DNA of 64,000 bases from Ralstonia soli (GCF_023955655.1 NZ_JAMXHT010000006.1:1-64000); one strand, 5' to 3'; counted from the first letter of the stretch, positions 16,841-25,704 are shown. Made by a program: numbers and translations. The notes: generated from the letters alone by a model not told the origin.

Positions 16841-18174
16841 GAGAGACCAAGAACGTATTGCTGGGAAGTCAACGCACGACTACGCAACGCACCCAAATCG
16901 ACACCGACCATGCGGCCATGTCGCTTGACCGCGCTCCCGGCCACAAAAACCGAGTCGACATTGCCCGGGTGCGCAGCGAGAACCACGGCGCCGACAGCAT
17001 CCGAAACCGGTGTGAGATTGATGTCGTCGCCACGGATCATCACGATATCGGCCTGCTTGCCGGGTGTCAGCGAACCGATCTTGCGATCGAGCCCGGTGGC
17101 GCGCGCGCCAGCGACGGTCGCAAACTCGAGCACATCTCTGAGCGTCAGCGTTTCAGGCGCGTTCGGCACGCGCGAATGTCCGCCACCCATCCACGACCGG
17201 TAGTAGGAGAACGCGTGGCGCATCTGGGTAAACATGTCGCCAGAACACTTGGTCTCGGTGTCGCCGCTCAGGCTCGGTCGGATACCGACAGCCAACAGGC
17301 GATCCAATGGGATATCGCCAATGCCCTGGGCATTCATCTCGCAGTGCACGCCAAGCGATGCGCTCACGCCTGCATCGGCCATCATCGCGATCTCGTCGGC
17401 GTCGGAGAAGCAGCAGTGCACGAATGTCAGGTCGTCGTTCAATACGCCGGCCTCATGCATCTGGGCGATTGCGCGGACGGAGCCGTTGCGAACGTAAGCG
17501 CCCATGTGGATACTCGAACGGATGCAAAGCTCGCGAGCCAGTCTCAGGTCCGCCAGCCACACGTCGCGCTGCGCCATTTCTGGGCCGCGCCCGGCCATCG
17601 CGAGCGTCAGCAGCTGATCGTCTGAAGAAAAGAAATGCTTTCTCAGTCGGCGGATATCTTCGGGATGTCCGCGCTGGCTGTTGAACATCCAGGATGCGCC
17701 ATCGACCAATGGCCAGCCATGCGCAAACACGCCGCGAATGCCTGCGTCGCGCAACGCCGCGATCGCGGCATCGGTGTGCTCGGGCGTGTTCTGCACGTGA
17801 GACCAGTCGAGCATCGTCGTCGTACCGCTTTCCAGCGCGGAGAGCGCGCCCAGCAGCGTGCCCACGTACACGTCTTCCGGACGGAACGCGGCACCCTTGG
17901 CGCCTAACATCTCCGCAAAGTAGATTTGTGGATCGATGTCGGCGTAGCGATGCCGTACGCAGCTTTGCCACGTGTGGCGATGGGTGTCGACAAATCCAGG
18001 CAGCACAATCATGCCGCGCGCGTCGATCCGCTCTGCGTCAGGTGCGTCGATGTGTGCTGCAATCGCAGCAATCCGATTGCCTTCCACCAGCATGTCACCC
18101 TGATGCAGATCGCCGATGGCTGGATCCATGCTCAAGATCCACCCGCCTTTGAACAACTTGGGTTGCGCGTCCAT
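16837..18174 (-). CDS. Amidohydrolase of the chlorohydrolase/guanine-deaminase (TrzA/AtzB) group
   Basis: A 445-residue metal-dependent hydrolase of the amidohydrolase superfamily. It has the HxH metal motif in FVDTHRHTWQS, further histidines in SSIHMGAY and FVHCCFSD, and the aspartate in SLSGDTETKCSGD. The flanking beta-sandwich pieces appear at both ends (MIVLPGF; IGSLTPGKQADIVMIRG). Relatives deaminate or dechlorinate N-heterocycles such as 8-oxoguanine, isoxanthopterin or s-triazines. The gene begins 4 bases after the hydroxylase stop and overlaps the esterase. Its place in an aromatic operon suggests the substrate carries an amino, amide or ring-nitrogen group. Confidence 0.87.
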   Translation of the reverse strand: MDAQPKLFKGGWILSMDPAIGDLHQGDMLVEGNRIAAIAAHIDAPDAERIDARGMIVLPGFVDTHRHTWQSCVRHRYADIDPQIYFAEMLGAKGAAFRPEDVYVGTLLGALSALESGTTTMLDWSHVQNTPEHTDAAIAALRDAGIRGVFAHGWPLVDGASWMFNSQRGHPEDIRRLRKHFFSSDDQLLTLAMAGRGPEMAQRDVWLADLRLARELCIRSSIHMGAYVRNGSVRAIAQMHEAGVLNDDLTFVHCCFSDADEIAMMADAGVSASLGVHCEMNAQGIGDIPLDRLLAVGIRPSLSGDTETKCSGDMFTQMRHAFSYYRSWMGGGHSRVPNAPETLTLRDVLEFATVAGARATGLDRKIGSLTPGKQADIVMIRGDDINLTPVSDAVGAVVLAAHPGNVDSVFVAGSAVKRHGRMVGVDLGALRSRALTSQQYVLGLS

Positions 18175-18178
18175 GTTC

Positions 18179-19678
18179 TTACCTCTTGAACCATTTCTCG
18201 AGCTGTGCCTCGACTTCGCCGGGGCCGGCGAGCATCTCGCTCGCCCAGGCGACGTAGCCGTCGGGGCGCACCAACAGGCCTTTCACACCAACGAGAGCAT
18301 CAGGTATGCGCGCGGCCCTGGCTTGCATCACCGTGACGGGCAGCTTCGAGACATCCAACGACGCGAATTGCCGACCAAACCCCTCCAGATCGAGCAGAAC
18401 GAACTTGCGCTCGCGCAGCGTCTCGGTCACCGAAACCGAACGCCCGTCGAGGCAAAGCAGGTCGACATCCGGGCAGCGCTGGCCCGTCAACGGATGACTC
18501 CCTGCTTCGCTCGGATACGGCGCTTCCAGGCCGCAAAGCTCCAGAACCAGCTTGCGCTGCACGTCGGGCAACGGAATCAGGTGGACCTGCATCCGGCGTT
18601 TAAGCGCGACGGCCTCTTCCGAGAAATTGAACTGCAACGCGCACTGGGCCTTCACACTCTCAAGCAGACGAAGCATGACCGGCAAGCGCTCTGCGTTGTA
18701 GGTCTCCAGCGTGCGTTCGTCGGCGACGCCGTTGACAACATTGGCGAGTTTCCAACCAAGGTTGAACGCATCCTGAAGGCAAAAGTTCATGCCAACGCCA
18801 CTGGCCGGATAGTGGATACGCGCCGACTCGCCGACCAGGAATACGCGCCCCTGGCGCAAGGTGGGAACCGCTCGCATCTGGTCATCGAACCGCGATGCCC
18901 ATCGATAGCCGGTAATGCCGTAATCGGTTCCGTGGACATCCTTCAGACATTGCAGCACTTCGTCCAGCGTGACCGGCTCGTCTTTGGTGGCATGACGTCG
19001 ATCACGGTGAACGATGTTGAAACGCGTGACCCCTTGGCCGAAGGTGTAGCCCCGGACCCATCCCATCTCGTTATCGACATTGATACGCCCGCCAGGCCAA
19101 GGCGCTTCAAGATCGGCATCGACAACGATGCCCCGAAACGTGCCCGAGTGCCCCTCGAACGGCAACCCGAGTTGGCTACGCACCTTGCTGCGCCCACCGT
19201 CTGCGCCGACCAGATACTTCGCCCGAACCGTCGTAGTCGCTCCATCTTGCCGCGCAAGATCGACTTCAACACCCTCGTTGTCTTGCCGGACGTCATGGAA
19301 GTCAACGCCACGTTCGATGACGGCACCGCATTCCGTAGCCCAATCCCAAAGGACTTCCTCGGTATGGTTCTGCGGGAGACCCAACGTAAAGCCGAACCGG
19401 GTTTCCAGATACTTCCATTCGATCGGATGAAATCCCGCCCAGATATGGGAAGGCCGGAACGGGTATGGTGCAATGGCGCGCGTCTTCTCAATAAAGCGAT
19501 CCGCGATACCACGTGCATCGAACAGTTCGAGCACGCGAGGGAGGATTGTCCCGGCTCGGGACGTCACGCCCGAAGTACGTCGCTCGACAACAAGCGTCTT
19601 CACACCCGAGCTGGCAAGTTCCGCCGCCATTGTCAGGCCCGACGGACCGGCGCCGACCACAATTACGTCCCACTGCAT
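18179..19678 (-). CDS. FAD-dependent aromatic-ring monooxygenase (class A, RdmE/MhpA type)
   Basis: About 499 residues. The ADP-binding motif is VIVVGAGPSGLTMAAELA and the DG motif is YLVGADGGRSKVRSQLG. The second FAD motif reads VFLVGESARIHYPASGVGMN where most relatives have GDAAH. A C-terminal thioredoxin-like domain, as in phenol hydroxylases and MhpA, follows from about residue 385. The start MQWDVIVVG follows GGAGG. Such enzymes use NAD(P)H and O2 to ortho-hydroxylate phenols, giving catechols for ring cleavage, and this operon contains an extradiol dioxygenase. The Asp-to-Glu change in the GD motif is unusual but conservative. Confidence 0.88.
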   Translation of the reverse strand: MQWDVIVVGAGPSGLTMAAELASSGVKTLVVERRTSGVTSRAGTILPRVLELFDARGIADRFIEKTRAIAPYPFRPSHIWAGFHPIEWKYLETRFGFTLGLPQNHTEEVLWDWATECGAVIERGVDFHDVRQDNEGVEVDLARQDGATTTVRAKYLVGADGGRSKVRSQLGLPFEGHSGTFRGIVVDADLEAPWPGGRINVDNEMGWVRGYTFGQGVTRFNIVHRDRRHATKDEPVTLDEVLQCLKDVHGTDYGITGYRWASRFDDQMRAVPTLRQGRVFLVGESARIHYPASGVGMNFCLQDAFNLGWKLANVVNGVADERTLETYNAERLPVMLRLLESVKAQCALQFNFSEEAVALKRRMQVHLIPLPDVQRKLVLELCGLEAPYPSEAGSHPLTGQRCPDVDLLCLDGRSVSVTETLRERKFVLLDLEGFGRQFASLDVSKLPVTVMQARAARIPDALVGVKGLLVRPDGYVAWASEMLAGPGEVEAQLEKWFKR

Positions 19679-19735
19679 TACCGCTTCCTCCGTTGAATGA
19701 CCCGTTCCATTGCACTGCCGAGCTGCACGCACACC

Positions 19736-20806
19736 TCAGAAGAGATGCGTGATTCCGGTCTCCAGAACGGCTTGCCGAGGCCCTGCCGCAACCGGCTGAT
19801 TGCGCATCACAGCACGCTGGCCCGATCCTGCGATTTGCAGCACGCCAAGTACGTAGAGACTGGTGCGCTTCGAAAGCGCGTAGTCGGCATGCGCGTGAAG
19901 CTGATTCCATTTGTAGGATTCAAGCTTCGTGTATGAGTACCCCCCGCCCAGACGCAATGCCGAGGTGACGTACTTATATGCACCCACGTCGATCGACTGG
20001 GCGGTGGCCGAGTCACCAAGCGCTTGCAGGCGCGTGTAACTGTAGTTGCTCATCACGCGCCAGCCGTGATTGACGTAGGCCACCCCAACGCTGCCGGTGT
20101 TCTGGTTTTGGAATACCGCCGCGTTGGGTGTCTGCGTGAGATTGATGCCATAGAGCTGCGATACGCCCAGCTTGGTGCCCGGCGTATAGGGAACGCCATT
20201 CACCGACTCCCATACCGCCACCGCCTGCCACGGGTTGGCGGTGTAGCTAACCTCGGCGCCGATCACTCGCCCGATATTGGTTGTTGAGGCGGCCGACCCG
20301 ATGCCGTACATCGCGCCAAACTGAAAGCCGCCATAGGTGGGTGACTTGTATTTGATGGTGCTGTTCAGTGCGTTGCCAACGGTGCGGTCCAGATTGCCCG
20401 GGTGTGTCGCCAGCAACGAGGTATAGCGCTCGGACGTGAATGGCACCAGGTCCGCCATCAGGTCATACATGGATCCCAGCGTGAGCGTTCCGACGCGCGC
20501 AGAACTCAAGCCGACGTAGCTCTCGAACGGGGTGCTGGTTCCACTGTCGAGAAACACATACTTGCTCACCCGAAAGATTGCGGCCGTGTCGGCATCGATC
20601 ACCTCACGCCCCGACATCGCAATGAATGGAACGGCGTGCGTTCCGCCCTCCTGGACCAAGCCCTTTCCCACCGACCCGGCATTGCTCGTGTATGACACGC
20701 CCACGCCGAGCAAACCTGACAGGGTGACGTTCGACTGTGCATGGGCCATACCCGAAACCAGGATGCAAACCGCGGTACCAACTAACCTACGATGATTCCC
20801 TTTCAC
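19736..20806 (-). CDS. Outer-membrane general porin (module B)
   Basis: A 356-residue burkholderial porin starting at GTG after GGAGGA. The signal peptide ends at GMAHA-QSNVTLSG and the C-terminus ends in Phe (GITHLF). It lies between the MFS transporter and the hydroxylase of module B, so it likely supplies outer-membrane entry for the same compound. It is clearly divergent from the porins of modules A and C, so the three are not recent duplicates. Confidence 0.9.
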   Translation of the reverse strand: MKGNHRRLVGTAVCILVSGMAHAQSNVTLSGLLGVGVSYTSNAGSVGKGLVQEGGTHAVPFIAMSGREVIDADTAAIFRVSKYVFLDSGTSTPFESYVGLSSARVGTLTLGSMYDLMADLVPFTSERYTSLLATHPGNLDRTVGNALNSTIKYKSPTYGGFQFGAMYGIGSAASTTNIGRVIGAEVSYTANPWQAVAVWESVNGVPYTPGTKLGVSQLYGINLTQTPNAAVFQNQNTGSVGVAYVNHGWRVMSNYSYTRLQALGDSATAQSIDVGAYKYVTSALRLGGGYSYTKLESYKWNQLHAHADYALSKRTSLYVLGVLQIAGSGQRAVMRNQPVAAGPRQAVLETGITHLF

Positions 20807-20870
20807 TTCTGTCTCCTCCGTAATTTTTTTTGTTTGCTGCTTTCTTGCACGTTCCTGCCAATTCCGCTGA

Positions 20871-22220
20871 TCACACGCTCACCGAAATCTGCGCAGCCGT
20901 CGACAGGTTTCCGTTGCGCCTCAGCTCACGGCGCAACGCCGTTGCGGCCACACATGCCAGAAGACCCGCCACCGCAAACACCACCGCCATCGCGTTAGGA
21001 AGCGCCTGTGCGGCTCCATTGAAGAGGTGGCGGCCAACGAGTGCGATGAGGGTAGGAGAGAAGCCCTGTCCAATCAGCCCGTTCAGAACCAGCACGATTG
21101 CCATGACCAAGCCGACGGACTGCGTAGGAGCGGTGCGCGCCACGATGACCGACGTCACCGACATGAACGTCCAGGAGCACAACACGACCATCGCGTCAGC
21201 AATCCAGAACGCGCGCAGCGAAGTGGCCAGCACGAGAGACACAGTCAGGACGGCCACAGCAAAGCTGGCGAACAGACCGATCCATGCCACGCGAGGCAAA
21301 GGTGCCGGCACCTTCTTGCGCTGCATGGCAATGCCCGCCAGCCAGAGGCCCAACGGCCCCGCGGTCAACATCAATGCGCCCTGCGTGAGCCCGAACACTT
21401 TCATGTCCAGAGCGAATCTGCGCGCAGCCACCGTGGGCATCCAGGCAGCAAGGCCGTAGGTGATGACAGCGTTGGCGATGACAAACAGAAGGAGGGGTCC
21501 GAACAGGCTCCGTTGCTTCCAAAGAAGATGGGCAATATCACGCAGGCCCTCACCTCGGTGCGCCGCATCGGCGGACGCATCGCTGCCAGAGCGACCCGGA
21601 TCCACGTTGAGAAAGATCAACAGACCGATCGGGAAGCCCAACATGCCGATGAGGAACAAGGTCATCTGCCATGGGGCGACGTGACCGATCACAGGCAACG
21701 CATGCCAGTTCGCTGCTTGAATTGCCCCCATCATCGGTCCACCCAGAACGAGGGATAGCCCCGTTCCCAGGATCAACGCCATGGTGTAGACGGACAATGC
21801 ACGCGCACGACGCGTGTCATCGATGCCGTCACGGATCAGGGAATATGACGACGGCGGGATGAGCGCCTCGGCGCCACCAACGATGATGCGTGCCGCCACC
21901 AGCCCGATAAATGACGCCATGGCCGCGTTCGCCGCAACCGCAACCGACCAGATGAGGACGCCGCTCGCGATGATCACGCGCCGGTCAAAGCGGTCTGCGA
22001 GCCAGCCCGCCGGCATCCCGACAACGATGTTCGCCACGGCAAACGCCGCACCAATCAAGAAGCTGACTTGCACATCGCCGACGCCGAATTCCCGCTGAAT
22101 GGGCCCAACCATCAGCACCAAGATGTTCTTGTCGATCTGCGCGAGCATCGTAATGACGGTCAGGGTGACGACTAAGCCCCACTGAGTCCATACCGATCTC
22201 GCCGCGCGACTTTCCTGCAT
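20871..22220 (-). CDS. MFS transporter, aromatic-acid/H+ symporter-like (module B)
   Basis: An inner-membrane carrier of about 449 residues with twelve predicted spans. It has the MFS loop motif AGWLADRFDRRVI between spans 2 and 3 and MLAQIDKNILVLMVGP in span 1. A central cytoplasmic loop near residue 205 is rich in Asp, Ala and Arg. The start MQESRAARS follows AAGGAGA at seven bases. It is the first gene of the operon divergent from the LysR regulator at 22357. The group imports aromatic acids or hexuronates; the module enzymes favour an aromatic compound. Confidence 0.87.
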   Translation of the reverse strand: MQESRAARSVWTQWGLVVTLTVITMLAQIDKNILVLMVGPIQREFGVGDVQVSFLIGAAFAVANIVVGMPAGWLADRFDRRVIIASGVLIWSVAVAANAAMASFIGLVAARIIVGGAEALIPPSSYSLIRDGIDDTRRARALSVYTMALILGTGLSLVLGGPMMGAIQAANWHALPVIGHVAPWQMTLFLIGMLGFPIGLLIFLNVDPGRSGSDASADAAHRGEGLRDIAHLLWKQRSLFGPLLLFVIANAVITYGLAAWMPTVAARRFALDMKVFGLTQGALMLTAGPLGLWLAGIAMQRKKVPAPLPRVAWIGLFASFAVAVLTVSLVLATSLRAFWIADAMVVLCSWTFMSVTSVIVARTAPTQSVGLVMAIVLVLNGLIGQGFSPTLIALVGRHLFNGAAQALPNAMAVVFAVAGLLACVAATALRRELRRNGNLSTAAQISVSV

Positions 22221-22296
22221 GGCCTTGTCTCCTTGATGTTTTCTGTCCACCTTGTGCGGCTCGTCATGCCGTCTTGGGCAAATTGTCGAGGCCTCC

Positions 22297-22352
22297 GTGA
22301 CATTTACAAAATTTATTGTTTAAATACGGAACATCCACTGTGTAAATGTCAC
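22297..22352. promoter_or_regulatory. LysR operator: 12-base perfect inverted repeat
   Basis: The arms gtgacatttaca (22297-22308) and tgtaaatgtcac (22341-22352) match perfectly over 12 bases with a 32-base A/T-rich spacer. Arm centres are 44 bases apart, about four helical turns. The repeat fills the gap between the divergent MFS and LysR genes and ends four bases before the LysR ATG. That placement suits autorepression plus activation of the operon on the other side. Confidence 0.7.
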
Positions 22353-22356
22353 ATGC

Positions 22357-23349
22357 ATGCGTCTGAACAAACTGGATCTGAATCAACTGGTCGTCCTCGA
22401 CGCCCTCCTCTCCAGCCGCAGCGTGGGGAAAGCCGCCGAGCGGCTCTTCCTGAGCCAACCGGCGACAAGCTGTTCGCTGGCGCGCCTGCGCGACTATTTC
22501 GAAGACGAGTTGCTCGTGCCTGTCGGCAAGACGCAAGTGCTGACGCCGCTGGCGATGGAGCTCAGCAAGCCGGTACGGGATGTACTGCTGCAGATTCAGG
22601 CGATTACCCGCGCGAGGCCTTCGTTTGACCCAGCCACGTCGACCCGACGATTCACGATCGAATCGTCTGATTACGTCATCAGTGTATTTTTGTCGGAGGT
22701 GGTCCGACGGGCGGAAAAGCTGGCGCCGCTGATGCAGTTCGACCTGCGTGCGATCAGCCCGCAGACGCCCGAGCACCTCGAAAGCGGCGAAGCGGAGTTA
22801 CTCATTTCGCCCGAGTTCGCGATGGTGCCCGGGCACCCAAACGAACCGCTCTTCGAAGACTCGTTCTCTTGTGTCGTGTGTGCTGCGGATTCCACTTATG
22901 GTGGAACCCTGACGGAGGAACAGTATTTCGCAGCGACCCACGTGAGCATCGAATGGGGCGGCGGGCGGCGCGTCACGTTCGATGCACGCATGATTTCAAC
23001 GGGCAAGCGGACCCGGCAACAAAGCGTGATCGCGCCGAATTTCACGCTGGTGCCTGAGTTGATCGTCGGGACATCCAGAATTGCCACGCTGCCATCGCGC
23101 CTTGCACGCCAGATGGCGGCCCGTTTCCCACTGCGGGTCATGGCATGTCCGATTGCCATTCCGACCTTCTCGGAAAACCTGCAATGGCACAAATACCAGG
23201 AGCGCGATCCCGCAATCGCATGGCTCCGAACGTTGCTCAAAGAGACTGCGGCCAGCCTCAGTTCTACCGCTGAACCTGAGAGAGCGGTCAAGCAGGAGCG
23301 CCGTATGTCGACACGCAAGCGGAGACCAGTACCAGCAAGCGCGAAGTAA
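22357..23349 (+). CDS. LysR-family regulator of module B (NodD/NahR-like group)
   Basis: A 330-residue regulator. The N-terminal winged helix-turn-helix lies at about residues 6-65 (DLNQLVVLDALLSSRSVGKA, then LFLSQPATSCSLARLRDYF). The C-terminal substrate-binding domain begins near residue 90 (STRRFTIESSDYVISVF). The pattern LNxLxxLDxLLxxxSVxxAA is that of the NodD/NahR/SyrM group, many of which sense aromatics. It starts four bases after the right arm of a perfect inverted repeat and is divergent from the module B operon, which it probably controls. Confidence 0.9.
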   Translation: MRLNKLDLNQLVVLDALLSSRSVGKAAERLFLSQPATSCSLARLRDYFEDELLVPVGKTQVLTPLAMELSKPVRDVLLQIQAITRARPSFDPATSTRRFTIESSDYVISVFLSEVVRRAEKLAPLMQFDLRAISPQTPEHLESGEAELLISPEFAMVPGHPNEPLFEDSFSCVVCAADSTYGGTLTEEQYFAATHVSIEWGGGRRVTFDARMISTGKRTRQQSVIAPNFTLVPELIVGTSRIATLPSRLARQMAARFPLRVMACPIAIPTFSENLQWHKYQERDPAIAWLRTLLKETAASLSSTAEPERAVKQERRMSTRKRRPVPASAK

Positions 23350-23519
23350 GCCTGCTGGCAACACGGTGATCGTTCAGCGCTAGCACTATGCCAAGTCGGG
23401 CTTTACCAGACTGCTGCGTCACTTGAGAGACTCCGAGCTGCCGAGGATCGTGAAGTCGAACCCGTGACCTGCCCCCAGTAACAAGACCAAAGGGCATCTA
23501 GTAGAGCCCCGTTCAAGTT

Positions 23520-23980
23520 TGCTCCTGGACGGCAGGGGCCACCGCTGTTGCTCGATACCGCGCTGCGAATTCTGCAGGCGGTTGGCAATTCAATACGCTG
23601 TGTGGCCGCGCCTCGTTGTAATCCTGGCGCCAGGCTGCGATGAGAGCGCGTGCATGGCAAGGCTCGTGAACCAGTGCTCGTTCAGGCACTCATCGCGGAA
23701 CCGCCCGTTGAAGCTCTCGATGTAGGCGTTTCTCCACTGGCTTGCCGGGCCGGATGAACGACAGCGTGACGCCCGCTTCGTAGGCCCATGCGTCCAGCAC
23801 CTTACCAGCGAACTCCGGACCGTTGTCCACCGTGATGGACGCGGGCAAGCCTCGCATCTCCTTCAGCCGTTCAAGCACTTGCTTCACCCGCAAGCCCGGC
23901 AACGAGGTATCAACCTCGATGACCACGCACTCGCGCGTGTAATCGTCGACCACGTTCAGGCAAGCCAACGGATAACGCAT
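23520..23980 (-). pseudogene. IS3-family transposase OrfB fragment, frameshifted
   Basis: The minus-strand frame begins within the DDE domain (CLNVVDDYTREC, then ITVDNGPEFAGKVLD, which holds the second catalytic Asp, then SFIRPGKPVE). An extra A near 23738 shifts the frame. It continues in another frame as NAYIESFNGRFRDECLNEHW with the catalytic Glu, and shifts again before ALIAAWRQDYNEARPHS. The first catalytic Asp region and OrfA are missing. Two frameshifts and a 5' truncation make it dead. Confidence 0.85.
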
Positions 23981-24195
23981 TCGTGGAGTCCTTCAATGGC
24001 ACGCTTCGCGACGAATGTCTGAACGCACACTGGTTCACGTCGCTGACGGACGCCAAAGAGCAAATTGAGCAGTGGCGGGTGGAATACAACGAGAATCGGC
24101 CTCACAGGGCCCTAGGCGAAGTGTCCCCTGCCGAATACGTCCGTCAGTTGGGCCTGCAGGCCCAACTGACGGACCAACAAGAAGCCGAAGACTAA
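23977..24195 (+). pseudogene. IS3-family transposase OrfB C-terminal fragment (second element)
   Basis: The plus-strand frame starts abruptly at AFVESFNGTLRDECLNAHW, with the catalytic Glu in VESFNG. It runs through WRVEYNENRPHRALGEVSP to a stop at 24193-24195. It is clearly a different IS3 subgroup member from the minus-strand fragment beside it (LRDECLNAHWFTSLTDAKE against FRDECLNEHWFTSLAMHA). Only about 70 residues remain. Confidence 0.85.
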
Positions 24196-24280
24196 CGTTG
24201 CTGTTGGCACTGAAAACCGAGGCCGCTCACTTCGGACCGGACTCTACATCGTCAGCGTACTAATCTCCGGGGGCAGGTCA

Positions 24281-24475
24281 TCACGACAGCAATGCCGCGC
24301 GCATTTTTCGGTACCCAACTGAGCGATAGCATGAGGGTAACTCGGTTGTCAGTCTTGCAGTTGGCCGGCTGCACCACCACAGTCCGCGTAGTACCGAGGC
24401 GCTCCTGCATACGTCGATAATCATCGACCGTCGCATTCAACGGCAGCGACGTCTGCTGCGGGAATGTCCTTGGAC
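24281..24475 (-). pseudogene. Fragment of a LigI-like amidohydrolase gene (COG3618)
   Basis: Read leftward it encodes SLPLNATVDDYRRMQERLG, then TRTVVVQPANCKTDNRVTL and NARGIAVV. This parallels residues of the intact gene at 42446-43408 at roughly 85 percent base identity by eye. A one-base loss and a one-base gain inside (between VTL and NARGIA) shift and restore the frame. The fragment lacks the metal-binding start and is cut at 24280 by the IS3 remnant. It is a dead paralogue rather than a fresh copy. Confidence 0.8.
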
Positions 24476-24530
24476 AGTTTCCCTTGCCCTTTGCCTACAT
24501 ACTTGTACCCGGCGGGCGCTCCAGGATGCA

Positions 24531-25688
24531 TCAAAGGCTGCCAGCGAGTCGAGAAATTGCTTCCGCCGCATCTTTTACGAGGTCCTCGACAATTTGTTGT
24601 GCTGGCCTGGCTTTTGTCAGTAGCCCTCCGCCGATACCGCTGGGATTGCTGTGTAGGTCCCATCGTCCGGCAGCTGCCGCTGCCGCATTGAAATCATCCA
24701 TCAACACCTTTTGATACGGATTTGCGAGCGGTTCCAAGCCGGAGTCTTCCCATGCTTTGATCGTCGCGTTTCGGAAACCACGCATCGGACTACCAGAGTA
24801 AATTCGGTCGCTGCGAAAATCTTCCAGGCGGCCTTTCAGAATCTGCGATTTGTGCTCGGCCGGAATATTGCACTCCTCGGCAACCAGGAAGGCTGTCCCT
24901 ATCCAGACGCCGACCGCGCCGAAAGCTAACGATGCCGCAATACCGCGCCCGTCGCTAATGCCGCCGGCCGCGATGACGGGCACGGGAACCGAGTCGACGA
25001 CATCAGGCAGCAGTGCGAAATTCGGGATTCGACCTACATGACCACCCGCCTCCAGACCTTGTGCGATGACAAGGTCAGCACCCGCTGCTGCGTAACTTCT
25101 TGCTTGCTTAGTGCTCGTAGCCAGGCCCATCACAAGCATTCGCTTCTCGTGTGCTGGTCCCGCAATCAGCTTCAGGTCGCCAACAGCACCGGCGAATACC
25201 TGCACGTCCTCCTCGAGGACCACGTCGATTAGGCTACGAGTAAGCTCGGCGCGTGAGCCCCGGAGTCCCGCATCCGTACCATCCGCTGTAGCAGCGCCTG
25301 ACACGGCAATTCGGCTGTCCAACTCAACCAGTTCAATGCCGAATCCCTTTGCGAGGTCGCGTACAAAGGCCACATGCTCTGGAAACTCTTTCAGGATCTC
25401 TTGTCGAATCCGGCTTCTGTCCAACTCCGCTTTCGCTGTGGCTTGTGGCAGAACGAGATTGACGCCAATCGGCTTGGTGGTCAATGCTCTAACCTCTCGG
25501 ATAACAGTGCGTAGCCGTGCAGCGGAAAGGCCCGCCCCTCCGATAACGCCCAAACCGCCCGCTTCCGAGACTGCCGCAACGAGGGCCGGAGGTGTTGCTC
25601 TCCCTTGAGACCCCATTCCAGCGAGGCATATTGGATAGTTGATATCAAGCAGTTCGCACAGTCGCGTCCTGAGATGAATGTTTGTCAT
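24531..25688 (-). CDS. Nitronate monooxygenase-type FMN oxidoreductase
   Basis: A 385-residue TIM-barrel flavoprotein of the NMO/2-nitropropane dioxygenase family. Motifs are INYPICLAGMGSQGRATPP, GGLGVIGGAGL, the phosphate-binding segments GLEAGGHVGR and VIAAGGISDGRGIAASLA, and GTAFLVAEECN. The ATG follows GGAGA. It is the third gene of the operon led by the FAD monooxygenase, 17 bases after the M29-like gene. Family members oxidise alkyl nitronates, but some act as NAD(P)H:quinone reductases or enoyl reductases. Its operon partners suggest a step on an aromatic-derived intermediate. Confidence 0.85.
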   Translation of the reverse strand: MTNIHLRTRLCELLDINYPICLAGMGSQGRATPPALVAAVSEAGGLGVIGGAGLSAARLRTVIREVRALTTKPIGVNLVLPQATAKAELDRSRIRQEILKEFPEHVAFVRDLAKGFGIELVELDSRIAVSGAATADGTDAGLRGSRAELTRSLIDVVLEEDVQVFAGAVGDLKLIAGPAHEKRMLVMGLATSTKQARSYAAAGADLVIAQGLEAGGHVGRIPNFALLPDVVDSVPVPVIAAGGISDGRGIAASLAFGAVGVWIGTAFLVAEECNIPAEHKSQILKGRLEDFRSDRIYSGSPMRGFRNATIKAWEDSGLEPLANPYQKVLMDDFNAAAAAAGRWDLHSNPSGIGGGLLTKARPAQQIVEDLVKDAAEAISRLAGSL

Positions 25689-25704
25689 GTAAATCTCCTA
25701 GATG

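Larger units (their letters stand above)
23465..24280. mobile_element. Hybrid IS3-family element remnant
   Basis: The ends are inverted repeats: tgacctgccccc at 23465-23476 and its complement at 24269-24280. Inside, two IS3-type transposase fragments run toward each other's 5' side. One is on the minus strand (23520-23980) and a different one is on the plus strand (23977-24195), joined at about 23977-23980. Both encode the C-terminal part of the DDE integrase domain, so the object has two right halves and no left half. It cannot transpose by itself. Its right edge cuts an amidohydrolase fragment. No target duplication is visible at the ends. Confidence 0.75.

Noticed and set aside
16006-19696. 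Long plus-strand frames of 539 and 526 codons opposite the esterase, amidohydrolase and hydroxylase genes
   Set aside because: Both are antisense to genes with full catalytic motifs and show no family motifs of their own; they arise from third-position GC bias.
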